Below are positions 1 to 7,494 of a stretch of 11,517 nucleotides of DNA, one piece after another; within the stretch, counting starts at the first letter, position 1, and each line of letters begins with the position of its first letter. The position numbers and the translations under genes are program-made. The notes beneath the pieces were generated by a model. The model was not told where the DNA came from. It did no database searches and worked only from the letters and a program-made list of their open reading frames with translations. This DNA is from CAJBLF01 sp041679065 (GTDB lineage: Bacteria > Patescibacteriota > Gracilibacteria > Absconditabacterales > Absconditicoccaceae): positions 1 to 11,517 of the forward strand of contig JBBABI010000036.1 in assembly GCA_041679065.1 (NCBI GenBank), read 5' to 3'.

Positions 1-669
1 TATGGATATAACAAAAAACAGAAAAATTTCATAGCATCATTGGATATCTACAACGTCATCCCTGAAACTACTCCCCTAATAGAAAGTCAGACTGGTGATA
101 AAATCAAACTAACGGTGATCTATTATGACAGCCCATTATATAACTTCGTCGTTGCGAGGATGATGCGCATCTTCAAAGACTACGATGTTTTGGATAATTT
201 CATCTTTGAGAAGATAACCACTCCCGAAGAATTACAAGGCAGATTATTGGCAGGTGATTATGATATTCTTCTCAGTACTGTCGATATGGGAGCTAAAAAA
301 GATTTAACGAAACTTTTCTGAACTGATAAATCCCAGTTCAATCCTTCCCAATACCAGAATCAGAAAATGATCACGGTACTGCAGGAATATATGCAAAACA
401 AAAAAGCAAAGGATCTGAATGAAATCAATGCTATGTATTCCAAAGATATGCCATTTGTGATTCTATGAAAGATATTCAGCAAACTTAATATCAAACCTGC
501 TCTAGCAGAAAAATTATTCGGAACGTGAAATACTACCACCATTGATGAAGCCAACTGGAGATCAGTGGTCTATCAGAAACTCAAGCTAATGACGACCATT
601 CATATCGACGGCAAAAGGGTCTGGAGTATGGATAACTTCATACAATTTTTGGAAAAAGGCTTGAAATAA
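1..669 (+). CDS. C-terminal part of a family 5-like extracellular solute-binding protein (5' partial)
   Basis: The frame is open from the first base to a TAA at 667-669, giving 222 residues with the N-terminus outside the window. UGA codons at 319-321, 466-468 and 526-528 are read as Gly. A basic linker is followed by an alpha/beta segment (LTVIYYDSP, about residues 40-48), the DYDILLSTVDMG stretch (about 87-98), then NPSQYQNQKM and a late MPFVIL. That order resembles the C-terminal lobe of peptide/oligopeptide ABC-transporter binding proteins (SBP_bac_5), where a DYD-aromatic strand is followed by N-Y-x-N and a late proline-rich strand. Such proteins bind a ligand outside the membrane and hand it to an ABC permease, but no permease gene is adjacent, so transport is inferred. 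The family call rests on pattern resemblance only. An octamer repeat array starts two bases after the stop. Confidence 0.55.
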
Positions 670-670
670 A

Positions 671-702
671 GTTGAAACGTGGAAAGGTGGAAATATGGAA
701 AG
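671..702 (+). repeat. Tandem octamer micro-array, consensus RTKGAAAN, four units
   Basis: Four uninterrupted 8-nt units at 671, 679, 687 and 695 all fit (G/A)T(G/T)GAAA followed by a variable base. The array begins two bases after the stop of the upstream gene. The same octamer family recurs at 3125-3230 and 4981-5072, there in both orientations. Confidence 0.75.
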
Positions 703-703
703 A

Positions 704-782
704 TTGTCATTCCGGCGCTTCAGTCCAGCACAGCTGGGATACGGTTTGCGGCCCCGCATTCCCGGAGCAAACCGGAATCCAC
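704..782. repeat. Interspersed palindromic element of GTCATTCCGG type
   Basis: A GC-richer block in an AT-rich spacer. ATTCCGG at 709-715 is complementary to CCGGAAT at 772-778. An inner arm CGGTTTGC (742-749) is complementary to GCAAACCG (767-774), so two folds compete for the 3' arm. Elements beginning GTCATTCCGG and ending CCGGAATCC are a common bacterial intergenic repeat type. A minus-strand reading frame across it has no credible protein features. Confidence 0.55.
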
Positions 783-854
783 ATTTAAAAGACATACTAA
801 TTTAGGCCATCCTTCCAAACCTTAATACGGGAGCGACAATAAAAAAACACCAAC

Positions 855-882
855 ATTATTCATTTTTCATTATTCATTCCCT
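855..882 (+). repeat. Tandem heptamer micro-array (ATTATTC type), four units
   Basis: Four 7-nt units at 855, 862, 869 and 876, consensus ATTATTC with the last unit diverged. The array ends five bases before the ATG of the M50 protease gene, so it occupies the position where a ribosome binding site would be expected. Confidence 0.65.
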
Positions 883-887
883 TCACT

Positions 888-1526
888 ATGTGAATCATTG
901 AAATCATCCAGTTAGCGATAATACTCGCAGTATCTATCGGCATGCATGAATATGCGCATGCATATGTTTCCTATAGTCTAGGAGATCCCACGCCTAAACT
1001 GCAATGAAGATTGACACCCAACCCGCTCAAACATATCGATCCCATAGGGTTCCTTATGATTTTTCTTGTCCGTTTCTGACGAGGGAAACCTGTACAGATC
1101 AATCCCATGTACTATAAAAATCCCAGAAAATGAGAACTGATGGTTGCATTAGCTTGACCAGCCATGAATTTGGTATTGGCATGTATATGAATCTTTATGA
1201 TCCTCATCTATTCTAAAATAGCTGGCATCGATTTTACTAGCATTTTCACCAACAATCTGGATATCATGAATATGTTTCGGGTGAATTTCACTTTCCTTAA
1301 TATCACGTTAGCGGCATTTAATCTTATTCCTATCCCTCCTCTGGATGGATTTAGGCTTGTAAAAATATTCTGGCGAAAAGCTGGAGAACAGATAGAGAAA
1401 TACACACTCTATATCTCCATGATATTTCTTTTTTTACTTATCTGATTTGGAAGCGGGATACTGGCTAGTGTGACAACATTTATTTTCAATTTTCTTTTTA
1501 CGCTACTTGGACAAATATTTTATTAA
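888..1526 (+). CDS. Site-2 protease family (M50) integral membrane zinc metalloprotease
   Basis: 212 residues with seven in-frame UGA codons read as Gly. The zinc-binding HExxH motif is HEYAH at residues 20-24 in the first membrane segment. GRLTPNPLKHIDPIG follows, as in compact S2P homologues, then AGPAMN, whose glycine is UGA. The third zinc ligand is in NLIPIPPLDG (residues 145-154, Asp153). Several hydrophobic segments cover most of the chain, ending in a long hydrophobic tail from about 175. The length is typical of the small S2P-like proteins without a PDZ domain. This family cleaves within or next to membrane helices; the substrate cannot be inferred. The ATG at 888 sits right after a heptamer array and has no Shine-Dalgarno. 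The stop is TAA, and a second heptamer array begins four bases later. Confidence 0.93.
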
Positions 1527-1530
1527 ATAG

Positions 1531-1558
1531 TTAACAGATAACAGATAACAGTGAACAG
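1531..1558 (+). repeat. Tandem heptamer micro-array (TTAACAG type), four units; left arm of flanking inverted repeat
   Basis: Four 7-nt units at 1531, 1538, 1545 and 1552 (TTAACAG, ATAACAG twice, TGAACAG). The inner end AACAGCG (1554-1560) is the exact reverse complement of CGCTGTT at 1998-2004, where a related heptamer array runs in the opposite orientation. The two arrays bracket the four-helix-bundle gene. Confidence 0.7.
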
Positions 1559-1560
1559 CG

Positions 1561-1590
1561 AAAGAAGGTTTTTATAAAGAAGGTTTTTAT
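1561..1590 (+). repeat. Perfect 15-bp tandem duplication
   Basis: The 15-mer AAAGAAGGTTTTTAT occurs twice back to back (1561-1575 and 1576-1590). It follows the heptamer array directly and lies 38 bases upstream of the next start codon. It contributes an in-frame TAA (1575-1577) that limits how far upstream the next gene can start. Confidence 0.9.
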
Positions 1591-1628
1591 GAGGAGAGTA
1601 TTCGGAATTTATATTTTTATACCATATC

Positions 1629-1988
1629 ATGGCTGAAAGTATTCTCAGAGAGAAAAGTTACACATTTAGTATTCAGATAGTGAAACTCTACCAACATTTG
1701 TGTACAAAAAAACAAGAATTTAGTCTTGGAAGACAGTTATTGAGATCTTGAACAAGTATCTGAGCTCTTCTTCGTGAAGCAGAATTTTGACAATCAAGAG
1801 CTGATTTTATCAACAAGATGAGTATCTCACTCAAAGAAGCTAATGAGACCTTATATCGACTAGATATTCTCAAAGACACATGATATATTGATTCTAATCA
1901 ATATAATTCATTGTATCCATCATGAAAAGAAATTTTAAAGATGCTAATATCTGCCATAAAAACCTCGAAAAAAACAGAGGGATACTAA
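1629..1988 (+). CDS. Four-helix bundle protein (S23/23S rRNA intervening-sequence protein family)
   Basis: 119 residues. The frame holds the family core LGRQLLRSGTSIGALLREAE (about 33-52), then SRADFINKMSISLKEANETLYRL (about 56-78). This matches the small four-helix bundle family first found encoded in 23S rRNA intervening sequences and now widespread as a free-standing gene. In-frame UGA gives the two glycines of SGTSIG (41 and 45) and glycines 54, 85 and 99. ATG 1629 is the only ATG between the in-frame TAA at 1575 and the conserved core; no Shine-Dalgarno precedes it. The molecular function of the family is not established. The gene lies between inverted heptamer arrays (1531-1560 and 1998-2034), so it looks like a discrete cassette between the protease gene and prfA. 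Confidence 0.9.
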
Positions 1989-1997
1989 AACATCCGA

Positions 1998-2034
1998 CGC
2001 TGTTAGTTGTTAACTTTTAGTTGTTAACTTTACT
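1998..2034 (-). repeat. Inverted heptamer micro-array, right arm of flanking repeat, abutting prfA start
   Basis: On the minus strand the units read TTAACAA, CTAAAAG, TTAACAA, CTAACAG and then CG, all variants of the TTAACAG heptamer at 1531. On the plus strand the register starts at 2000, 2007, 2014 and 2021, with a diverged fifth unit at 2028. Three bases separate it from the prfA ATG. Confidence 0.68.
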
Positions 2035-2037
2035 CCC

Positions 2038-3108
2038 ATGTTAGATAAGCTAGCCAATATAGAAAAGAAATATCTCGATTTAAGGGAGCAGTCCATGAAT
2101 CCTGAGATTATTTCTGATCAGAAAAAATCCATACAGATCAATAAAGAAATTTCCAATATGCAGGAGATCTATGAGCTCATCCAAGAATGCAGGAAATATG
2201 AAGCGCAGGTGACAGGAGCCAAAGAGATTATCTGAAATGAAAGCGACCCTGAGATGCTAGAAATGGCAAAAGAAGAGCTGAAAGAAGGTGAAAATAAATT
2301 GGAAGATCTAGATCAGAAAATAAAAATAGCGCTTCTCCCAAAAGATCCTAACGACGACAAAGATATTTTCTTAGAAATCAGACCAGCAGCCGGCGGTGAT
2401 GAAGCAGGACTATTTGGAGCAGAATTGCTTAGGATGTACCTAGGATATGCAGCCAAGAAATGATGGAAAGTAGAAATCATGGAAGAGCAGCTTTCTGATA
2501 TTGGCGGAGTGAAATTTGTAATGCTCAAGATGTCATGAAATAAAGTCTATTCACTGATGAAATTTGAAAGCGGAGTCCATAGAGTCCAGAGAATCCCCTC
2601 TACAGAATCACAAGGCAGAGTCCATACCTCTACCGTTACCGTAGCTATCATGCCCGAAGCAGAAGATGTAGATGTGAAGATAGATCCCAAAGACGTAGAG
2701 ATGGATACTTATGCAGCTTCAAGTAGTTGAGGCCAGAATGCGAACAAAAACCAGACCGGAGTCAGATTACGTCATCTTCCGAGTGGTCTTATCGTTACGA
2801 TTTGAGATTCCAAGTCCCAGCTCCAGAACAAGGATAAAGCGTGGTCCGTACTGAAAGCAAGACTCTATCAAATAGAGATGGACAAAAAAACCGCCGAAAC
2901 CAAGTCCATCAGAGGCGATCAGATCTGAACGTGAGACAGATCAGAAAAAATCAGAACCTATAACTATCCTCAAGATAGGATCACCGACCACCGCATTCAT
3001 CAATCCCGGTCGAACTTGCCGGTGTTCATGACGGGTGAAATCGAAGATATGATCCAGGCTTTGGTCTTGGAAAATCAAGCAAGGTTATTGGAAGAAAGTA
3101 TGAAATAA
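2038..3108 (+). CDS. prfA: Peptide chain release factor 1 (RF1)
   Basis: 356 residues, the normal RF1 length. RF1 recognises UAA and UAG in the ribosomal A site and triggers release of the finished peptide. The sequence shows an N-terminal helical domain, then IRPAAGGDEAGLF (about 118-130) and HRVQRIPSTESQGRVHTS with the codon-recognition tripeptide PxT as Pro187-Ser188-Thr189. The catalytic GGQ is at residues 231-233, and a conserved RITDHRI stretch lies near the C-terminus. The first glycine of GGQ is encoded by UGA (2728-2730); other UGA codons give glycines in KKGWK, MSGNK, TIGDS and QIGTGDRS. The PxT rather than SPF motif, and the need to spare UGA, make this RF1 and not RF2. ATG 2038 gives a standard N-terminus; a heptamer array lies where a Shine-Dalgarno would be. 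The stop is TAA. Confidence 0.97.
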
Positions 3109-3124
3109 CACCCGCGAAACGGGG

Positions 3125-3230
3125 ATGGAAAGCCTTCGGCTTGTGGAAACATGGAAATGTTGAAATAGTAAAATCTTTCCACCTTTCCATTTTTCAACCT
3201 TTCAATTTTTTAACCTTTCCATTTTTCTTA
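3125..3230. repeat. Inverted octamer array between prfA and pyrG, with hairpin
   Basis: Octamers of the RTKGAAAN family run forward (3125-3132, then 3143-3174). From 3175 to 3230 seven octamers of the reverse complement follow in exact 8-nt register (CTTTCCAC, CTTTCCAT and variants). A 10-nt interruption (3133-3142) forms, with the preceding AAG, the hairpin AAGCC-TTC-GGCTT (3130-3142). The two arms can pair into one long imperfect stem. It may act as a terminator or as a DNA-level element; the function is unknown. Confidence 0.72.
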
Positions 3231-3279
3231 TAAAATCATTTGCAAATAAAAAAACAATGCATATAAGTCATCCTATCTT

Positions 3280-3376
3280 AGACTAAAAAAAAACGCCTCG
3301 TTTCAGAGACTACCGCTAAATGGCAGTCAACAACAGTTGTTTTAATTAGTCTTTTTTATTTTTTTAGAAAAATACG
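3280..3376 (+). promoter_or_regulatory. Structured leader / terminator-like RNA candidate upstream of pyrG
   Basis: AGACTAA (3280-3286) can pair with TTAGTCT (3346-3352), which runs into a U-rich tract (3351-3365) that ends 12 bases before the pyrG ATG. The enclosed sequence has two local hairpins: GACTaCC with GGcAGTC (3308-3328) and ACAAC-A-GTTGT (3331-3341). Together they would form a three-way junction ahead of a U-tract. A second AGACTA (3307-3312) could replace the first strand, so two exclusive folds are possible. It could be a prfA terminator, an attenuator controlling pyrG, or a small RNA. No known riboswitch class was recognised. Confidence 0.4.
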
Positions 3377-4975
3377 ATGAAATTGATTTTTGTCACGTGA
3401 TGAGTTATTTCCGGACTGGGGAAATGAATAACTGCAGCATCGATAGGGAAACTCCTCAAAGCATGCGGATATAAAATAACTATTGTGAAAATGGATCCTT
3501 ATCTGCAGATAGATGCGTGAACAATGTCTCCCTTCGAACATGGAGAAACTTTCGTCACGACTGATGGATTCGAGACCGATCTGGATCTGTGACATTATGA
3601 GAGATTCATCGATCAGAGTATGACCAGCAAAAGCAGCATCACTTCCTGACAGATATATCTGTCCGTGATAGAAAAAGAAAGAAAAGGAGATTACCTTGGG
3701 AGAACGGTACAGGTTATTCCGCATATCACGAATGAAATCAAAGAGAGAATCAAAGCTGTCGCTGCGGACAATGAAATCACCATAGTAGAGATATGAGGCA
3801 CTATATGAGATATCGAGTGATTGCATTTTATAGAAGCTATAAGACAATTACGTCAGGAATTGGGGAGAGATAATGTCATGATTGTCCATGTCGTTCCCAT
3901 GATTACGGTTTCTACTTCAGGAGAAATGAAATCCAAAGCTATCCAGCATTCTGTCATCAAGCTTAGAGAATTGGGTATACACCCAAGCATACTCGTATGC
4001 AGAACAAGCAAACCCATAGATGATGACATCAAAAATAAATTATCCATGTTTACTGATATAGATCCTGATCATATCATAGAAGCACTTGATCAAAAATCCA
4101 TTTATAAAGTGCCGCTTGCATTACAAAAACAGCATCTTCATCTCCTGATACAAGAAAGACTTCTGGGAGAACACAGAGAACCTGATATGGGGAACTGGGA
4201 ACAATTGGTACATAAGATTGAGAATCCTCAGAAAATCATCCATATCGCATTAGCAGGAAAATACACTCATCTCACGGATAGTTATATGAGCGTGATAGAA
4301 GCATTGCAACATGCAGGAGTTAATTCGGATACTGCAGTAAAAGTGCATTTATTGGATACAGAAGTTTTTGAAAGTTCTGATCGAGAGAAAAAATTATCAG
4401 CGTTTATCCAAGAGAATGCTATCAAAGGATTCGTCGTCCCCGGCGGATTTGGATCAAGAGGAACCGAAGGAAAAATCAATATCGCAAATTATTGCAGAGT
4501 GAATAGCGTCCCATATCTCGGTTTATGTCTTGGATTACAGATAGCCGTCATCTCTTTTGCGAGAAATGTATGCTGACTACCGAATGCGAATTCTACTGAA
4601 TTCGACGATCAGTCTTCAGATCCCGTGATAGATATCATGGAAGACCAAAAAACTATTGCCAATAAATGATGAACTATGCGTCTGGGATTATATGAAGCGA
4701 TATTGAAGAAATGAAGCAAAGTACAAACACTTTATGGACAAGAGAGCATCCAAGAAAGGCATCGTCATAGATATGAAGTCAATCCTGCTTATCATGAAAT
4801 ATTGGAAAAGAATGGCATGATCATCAGCGGAATCTCACCAGATGGAAAATTAGTTGAATATATAGAACTACCCGATCATAAATATTACACTGCAACCCAA
4901 TCCCATCCGGAATTCAATTCCAGACTAGATAGACCACATCCGCTCTTTGTGTGATTGATCAAGGCGTGCTTATAG
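3377..4975 (+). CDS. pyrG: CTP synthase (glutamine-hydrolysing)
   Basis: 532 residues. It converts UTP, ATP and glutamine into CTP in the cytoplasm, the last step of de novo pyrimidine nucleotide synthesis. The N-terminal synthetase domain opens with VTGGVISGLGKG (residues 6-17), where glycines 8, 9 and 17 are all UGA. KMDPYLQIDAGTMSPFEHGE and TDLDLGHYERFID follow, then VEIGGTIGDIEG. The C-terminal class I glutaminase domain has the nucleophile in GLCLG (Cys384) and the HPE pair His510/Glu512, completing the triad. RHRHRYEVN and NANSTEF are also present. The length is close to the usual 535-545. ATG 3377 gives the family's standard N-terminus; no Shine-Dalgarno is visible, and a U-tract and hairpins lie just upstream. 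The gene ends in TAG. It converges with fusA. Confidence 0.97.
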
Positions 4976-4980
4976 AGAAT

Positions 4981-5072
4981 GTGGAAAGACTTCGTCTTGT
5001 GGTAAAATGGAAATATTGAAAGATTGGGCATTATTGTAATTTTTCCATGTTTCCATATTTCAACCTTCCCAT
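4981..5072. repeat. Inverted octamer array downstream of pyrG, with covarying hairpin
   Basis: Forward octamers of the RTKGAAAN family stand at 4981-4988 and 4999-5022, with a diverged unit to 5030. Reverse-complement octamers stand at 5041-5072 (TTTTCCAT, GTTTCCAT, ATTTCAAC, CTTCCCAT). A 10-nt interruption (4989-4998) makes the hairpin AAGAC-TTC-GTCTT at 4986-4998. Compared with the copy after prfA, one stem pair is C-G there and A-T here, a compensated change. Confidence 0.7.
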
Positions 5073-5075
5073 ATT

Positions 5076-5117
5076 AGAAAAAGCTCCGCATTTCTGCGAA
5101 GTCTTTCTATATATTTT
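5076..5117. terminator. Bidirectional intrinsic terminator candidate between convergent pyrG and fusA
   Basis: CGCA (5087-5090), loop TTTC and TGCG (5095-5098) form a stem that extends imperfectly outward through GCTC/AAGT. A U-rich run follows on the plus strand (5102-5117). On the minus strand the run of A at 5078-5082 becomes a U-tract. It lies about 100 bases after pyrG and 74 bases beyond the fusA stop, as expected for a terminator shared by convergent genes. Confidence 0.5.
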
Positions 5118-5126
5118 AAATGATTA

Positions 5127-5152
5127 TATCCTTCGGCAGGCTCAGGATGACA
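5127..5152 (-). repeat. Interspersed element fragment of CATCCTGAGCC type
   Basis: On the minus strand this reads GTCATCCTGAGCC followed by TGCCGAAGGAT, one arm of a very common bacterial intergenic repeat. The second arm is absent or eroded, so this looks like a remnant. It sits between the terminator candidate and the heptamer array at the end of fusA. Confidence 0.45.
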
Positions 5153-5155
5153 ACA

Positions 5156-5190
5156 ACTCTGCACTCTGAACTCTACACTCTGCACTCAAA
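5156..5190 (+). repeat. Tandem heptamer micro-array (ACTCTGC type), five units, abutting fusA stop
   Basis: Five 7-nt units at 5156, 5163, 5170, 5177 and 5184: ACTCTGC, ACTCTGA, ACTCTAC, ACTCTGC and ACTCAAA. The next base begins the complement of the fusA TAG stop, so the array touches the coding sequence with no gap. Confidence 0.75.
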
Positions 5191-7293
5191 CTATTCTGCG
5201 TCTAATCCTTTGATCTTACCAGATCTCTCTTCAATGATTTTCTTGGCGATATTTTCTGGGACTTTTTCATAACTTCCGAAGTGCATAGAAGATTGCGCTC
5301 TTCCTTGGGTATTTGATCTCAAATCAGTCGTATATCCGAACATCTCAGACAAAGGGACCTTTGCTTTGATAACTGCAGCATTTCCCCTCTTATCTTGACC
5401 TTGGATCATTCCTCTTCTTGAACTAAGATCTCCCATTACTTCTCCCACATAATCTTCTGGAGTCACCACTTCTATGTCCATGATAGGTTCTAGGATCACG
5501 GGAGCTGCTTTCATAAATGCGTCTTTGAATGCTCTATACGTAGCAACCTTGAAGGCTATTTCTGATGAATCTACATCATGATACGATCCATCATAAGGAA
5601 CGACTCTGACATTGATGATAGGATATCCAGCTAGTACTCATTGAGCAACCGTCTCTTTAGCACCCTTATCGATAGCGGGAATAAATTCTTTGGGAATCAC
5701 TCCACCCGTCACTTCATCTTTGAATTCATAGTCTTTCTCCATATTTTTTTCCAATCTCAGAAGTACGTGTCCAAACTGACCTCTGCCTCATGTCTGTCTT
5801 TTGAAGAGTCCTTCTCCGTTAGCAGTCTGAGTAATAGTTTCTCTGTATGCTACCTGCGGTTTACCTGTCGTCACTTCTACCTTATGTTCTCTTTTGAGTC
5901 TGTCTACGATGATTTCTAGATGTAATTCTCCCATCCCTGCGATGATTGTCTGATTGCTTTCTGGATCAGAATAATATTTGAATGAAGGATCTTCATATGC
6001 AAGCTTGGAAAGAGCTATCCCCATCCTTTCTTGATCAGCTTTTGATTTTGGCTCGATAGCGATATCAATAACGGGAGCTGGNNNNNNNNNNATCTTTTCT
6101 AGGATGATAGGATTTTTCATATCACAGAGTGTATGTCCAGTCCTCGTGTCTTTGAGTCCCAAGAATGCACAGATATGTCCTGCATGTATTTCTGCGATTT
6201 CCTCTCTCTTATTCGCATGCATGAGCAATAATCTTCCTACTCTTTCTTTCTGTCTGGTGAGTGGATTGAGCAAGGTATCTCATGATTTAATAATACCCGA
6301 ATACACTCTCACAAACGTCAACGTACCTACGAACGGATCTGTCGCAATCTTGAACGCGATAGCTGAAACAGGTTCATTATCATTTGGTTTTCTTTCCAAA
6401 ACCTTAGTTTCATCATCTGGATCCAATCCTTTCATCGCCCCCCTATCCAATGGGCAGGGAAGATAATCAGTCACTGCATCTAACATCTGCTGCACTCCCT
6501 TATTCCCTAATGCAGAACCACAAAGTATAGGATAGAGATTATTATGGATAGTTCCATGTCTGATCGCTCTCTTGATCAATTCTATGGAAATTTCTTCTCC
6601 ACTGAGAAATTTTTCTGCCAATTCATCATCAAATAATGATAATTTATCCAGCATCTCTTCTTTGTATAGCTTTACTTTCTCCATCATGTCAGCTGGTATT
6701 TCATGTTCCACCGTATCGATACCATGATCTCCCTCGAACGTATACATCTTCATCGTAAGCAAATCTATGATCGCAGTAAATTCATCTGCTTGTCCGACGG
6801 GAAGTTGTAAAACCACACCCTTGTCCGTAATTCTGGATTTGATAGAATCTACAGACATATAGAAATCCGCGCCCAATTTATCCATCTTATTGGCAAAGAT
6901 AATTCTAGGTACGCCATATTTATCAGCCTGTCTCCACACCGTTTCTGTCTGAGGTTCTACTCCTTGAGAACTATCAAGCAATGCTACTGCTCCATCGAGA
7001 ACTCTGAGTGACCTTTCTACTTCTACGGTAAAATCCACGTGTCCGGGAGTGTCTATGATATTGATATGAAAATCTTTCCAAAAACAGGTGGTCGCAGCAG
7101 AAGTGATCGTAATACCTCTTTCTTTCTCCTGTTCCATCCAATCCATCTCAGCAGCACCATCGTGCACTTCTCAGATTTTATGTTTCTTACCTGTATAAAA
7201 TAAGACTCTTTCTGTCGTTGTTGTTTTCCCTGCATCGATGTGAGCCATGATTCCTATATTTCTCACTTTCTCTAAAGGTTTTCGCTCGGCCAT
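5191..7293 (-). CDS. fusA: Translation elongation factor G (EF-G), with a 10-N assembly gap
   Basis: 700 codons counting the gap, the usual EF-G length. EF-G is the GTPase that drives tRNA-mRNA translocation on the ribosome. Visible motifs are the P-loop AHIDAGKTT (17-25), the switch region RGITITSA (60-67), DTPGHVD (81-87), NKMD (135-138) and GSA (259-261). Domain II has SGDTLLNP, and domain IV has TGGRGQFGHV and GSYHDVDSSE. The C-terminal domain has EPIMDIEVVTPEDYVGEVMGD-type sequence, and PLSEMFGY follows. UGA encodes Gly 41 (in GEVHDG), 338, 502 (in TGGRG) and 552. The N run at 6082-6091 keeps the frame but leaves four codons where the family usually has three (K-M-x-F-P). The start ATG (7293-7291) gives the normal N-terminus; an octamer array lies one base upstream. 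The stop is TAG. No tuf, rpsL or rpsG neighbours are present. Confidence 0.97.
6082..6091. other. Assembly gap (10 N) inside fusA
   Basis: Ten unresolved bases. The flanking codons read ILEK-AT(N) on the upstream side and PAPVID on the downstream side, within the conserved ILE(R/K)MxFPxPV segment. The exact count of ten looks like a placeholder length. Confidence 0.95.
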
Positions 7294-7294
7294 T

Positions 7295-7334
7295 GTAGAA
7301 TGATAAAATGATAAAAAGATGAAATGATAAAATG
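7295..7334 (-). repeat. Tandem octamer micro-array (CATTTTAT type), five units, abutting fusA start
   Basis: Five 8-nt units (plus-strand register 7295, 7303, 7311, 7319, 7327). On the minus strand they read CATTTTAT, CATTTCAT, CTTTTTAT, CATTTTAT and CATTCTAC, then one A and the fusA ATG. The array fills the entire position where a ribosome binding site would lie. Confidence 0.75.
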
Positions 7335-7350
7335 CGACTGAACGCAGTGA

Positions 7351-7368
7351 AGGAGTCCCGCTAAAGCG
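7351..7368. repeat. Short GC-rich hairpin in the fusA 5' region
   Basis: TCCCGC-TAAA-GCGGGA is a perfect six-pair stem with a four-base loop, about 55 bases upstream of the fusA ATG. No U-tract follows closely on either strand, so it is not an obvious terminator. In a fusA transcript it would be a 5' UTR hairpin. Confidence 0.6.
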
Positions 7369-7382
7369 GGAATAAAATATTG

Positions 7383-7452
7383 GTTTATTGGGAATTTGTT
7401 TATTCGTTATTCGGACCTCCGATTAAACGATTTTCGAATAAACGATTAAACC
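7383..7452. repeat. Palindromic heptamer/octamer array in the fusA-SLH spacer
   Basis: The left half holds units GTTTATTG, GGAATTT, GTTTATTC and GTTATTC, then GGA. The right half after a CC centre (7416-7417) is TCC, GATTAAAC, GATTTTC, GAATAAAC and GATTAAAC. Each half is a 7/8-nt array and the halves are imperfect reverse complements, so the whole can fold into one long stem. Confidence 0.65.
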
Positions 7453-7494
7453 TCTTTCTATTTTTTCATATAAAAAAAATCTCTTTCGAGAATG

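Noticed and set aside
319..528. Solute-binding gene as a pseudogene with three stops
   Set aside because: All three stops are UGA, which is glycine in this sequence; the frame is intact to TAA.
586..795. 69-codon minus-strand open frame
   Set aside because: It runs through the GTCATTCCGG-type element and the octamer array and is antisense to the end of the solute-binding gene.
888..1526. UGA as tryptophan (code 4)
   Set aside because: UGA positions are conserved glycines (AGPxxN, QGRLTPNP), and tryptophan is encoded by UGG elsewhere.
3125..3230. CRISPR array
   Set aside because: Units are 8 nt, contiguous and diverged, with no spacers and no cas genes.
3356..3847. 163-codon minus-strand open frame
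   Set aside because: Antisense to the strongly conserved N-terminal half of pyrG, with no protein features of its own.
6104..6466. 120-codon plus-strand open frame
   Set aside because: Antisense to EF-G, which is unambiguous on the minus strand.
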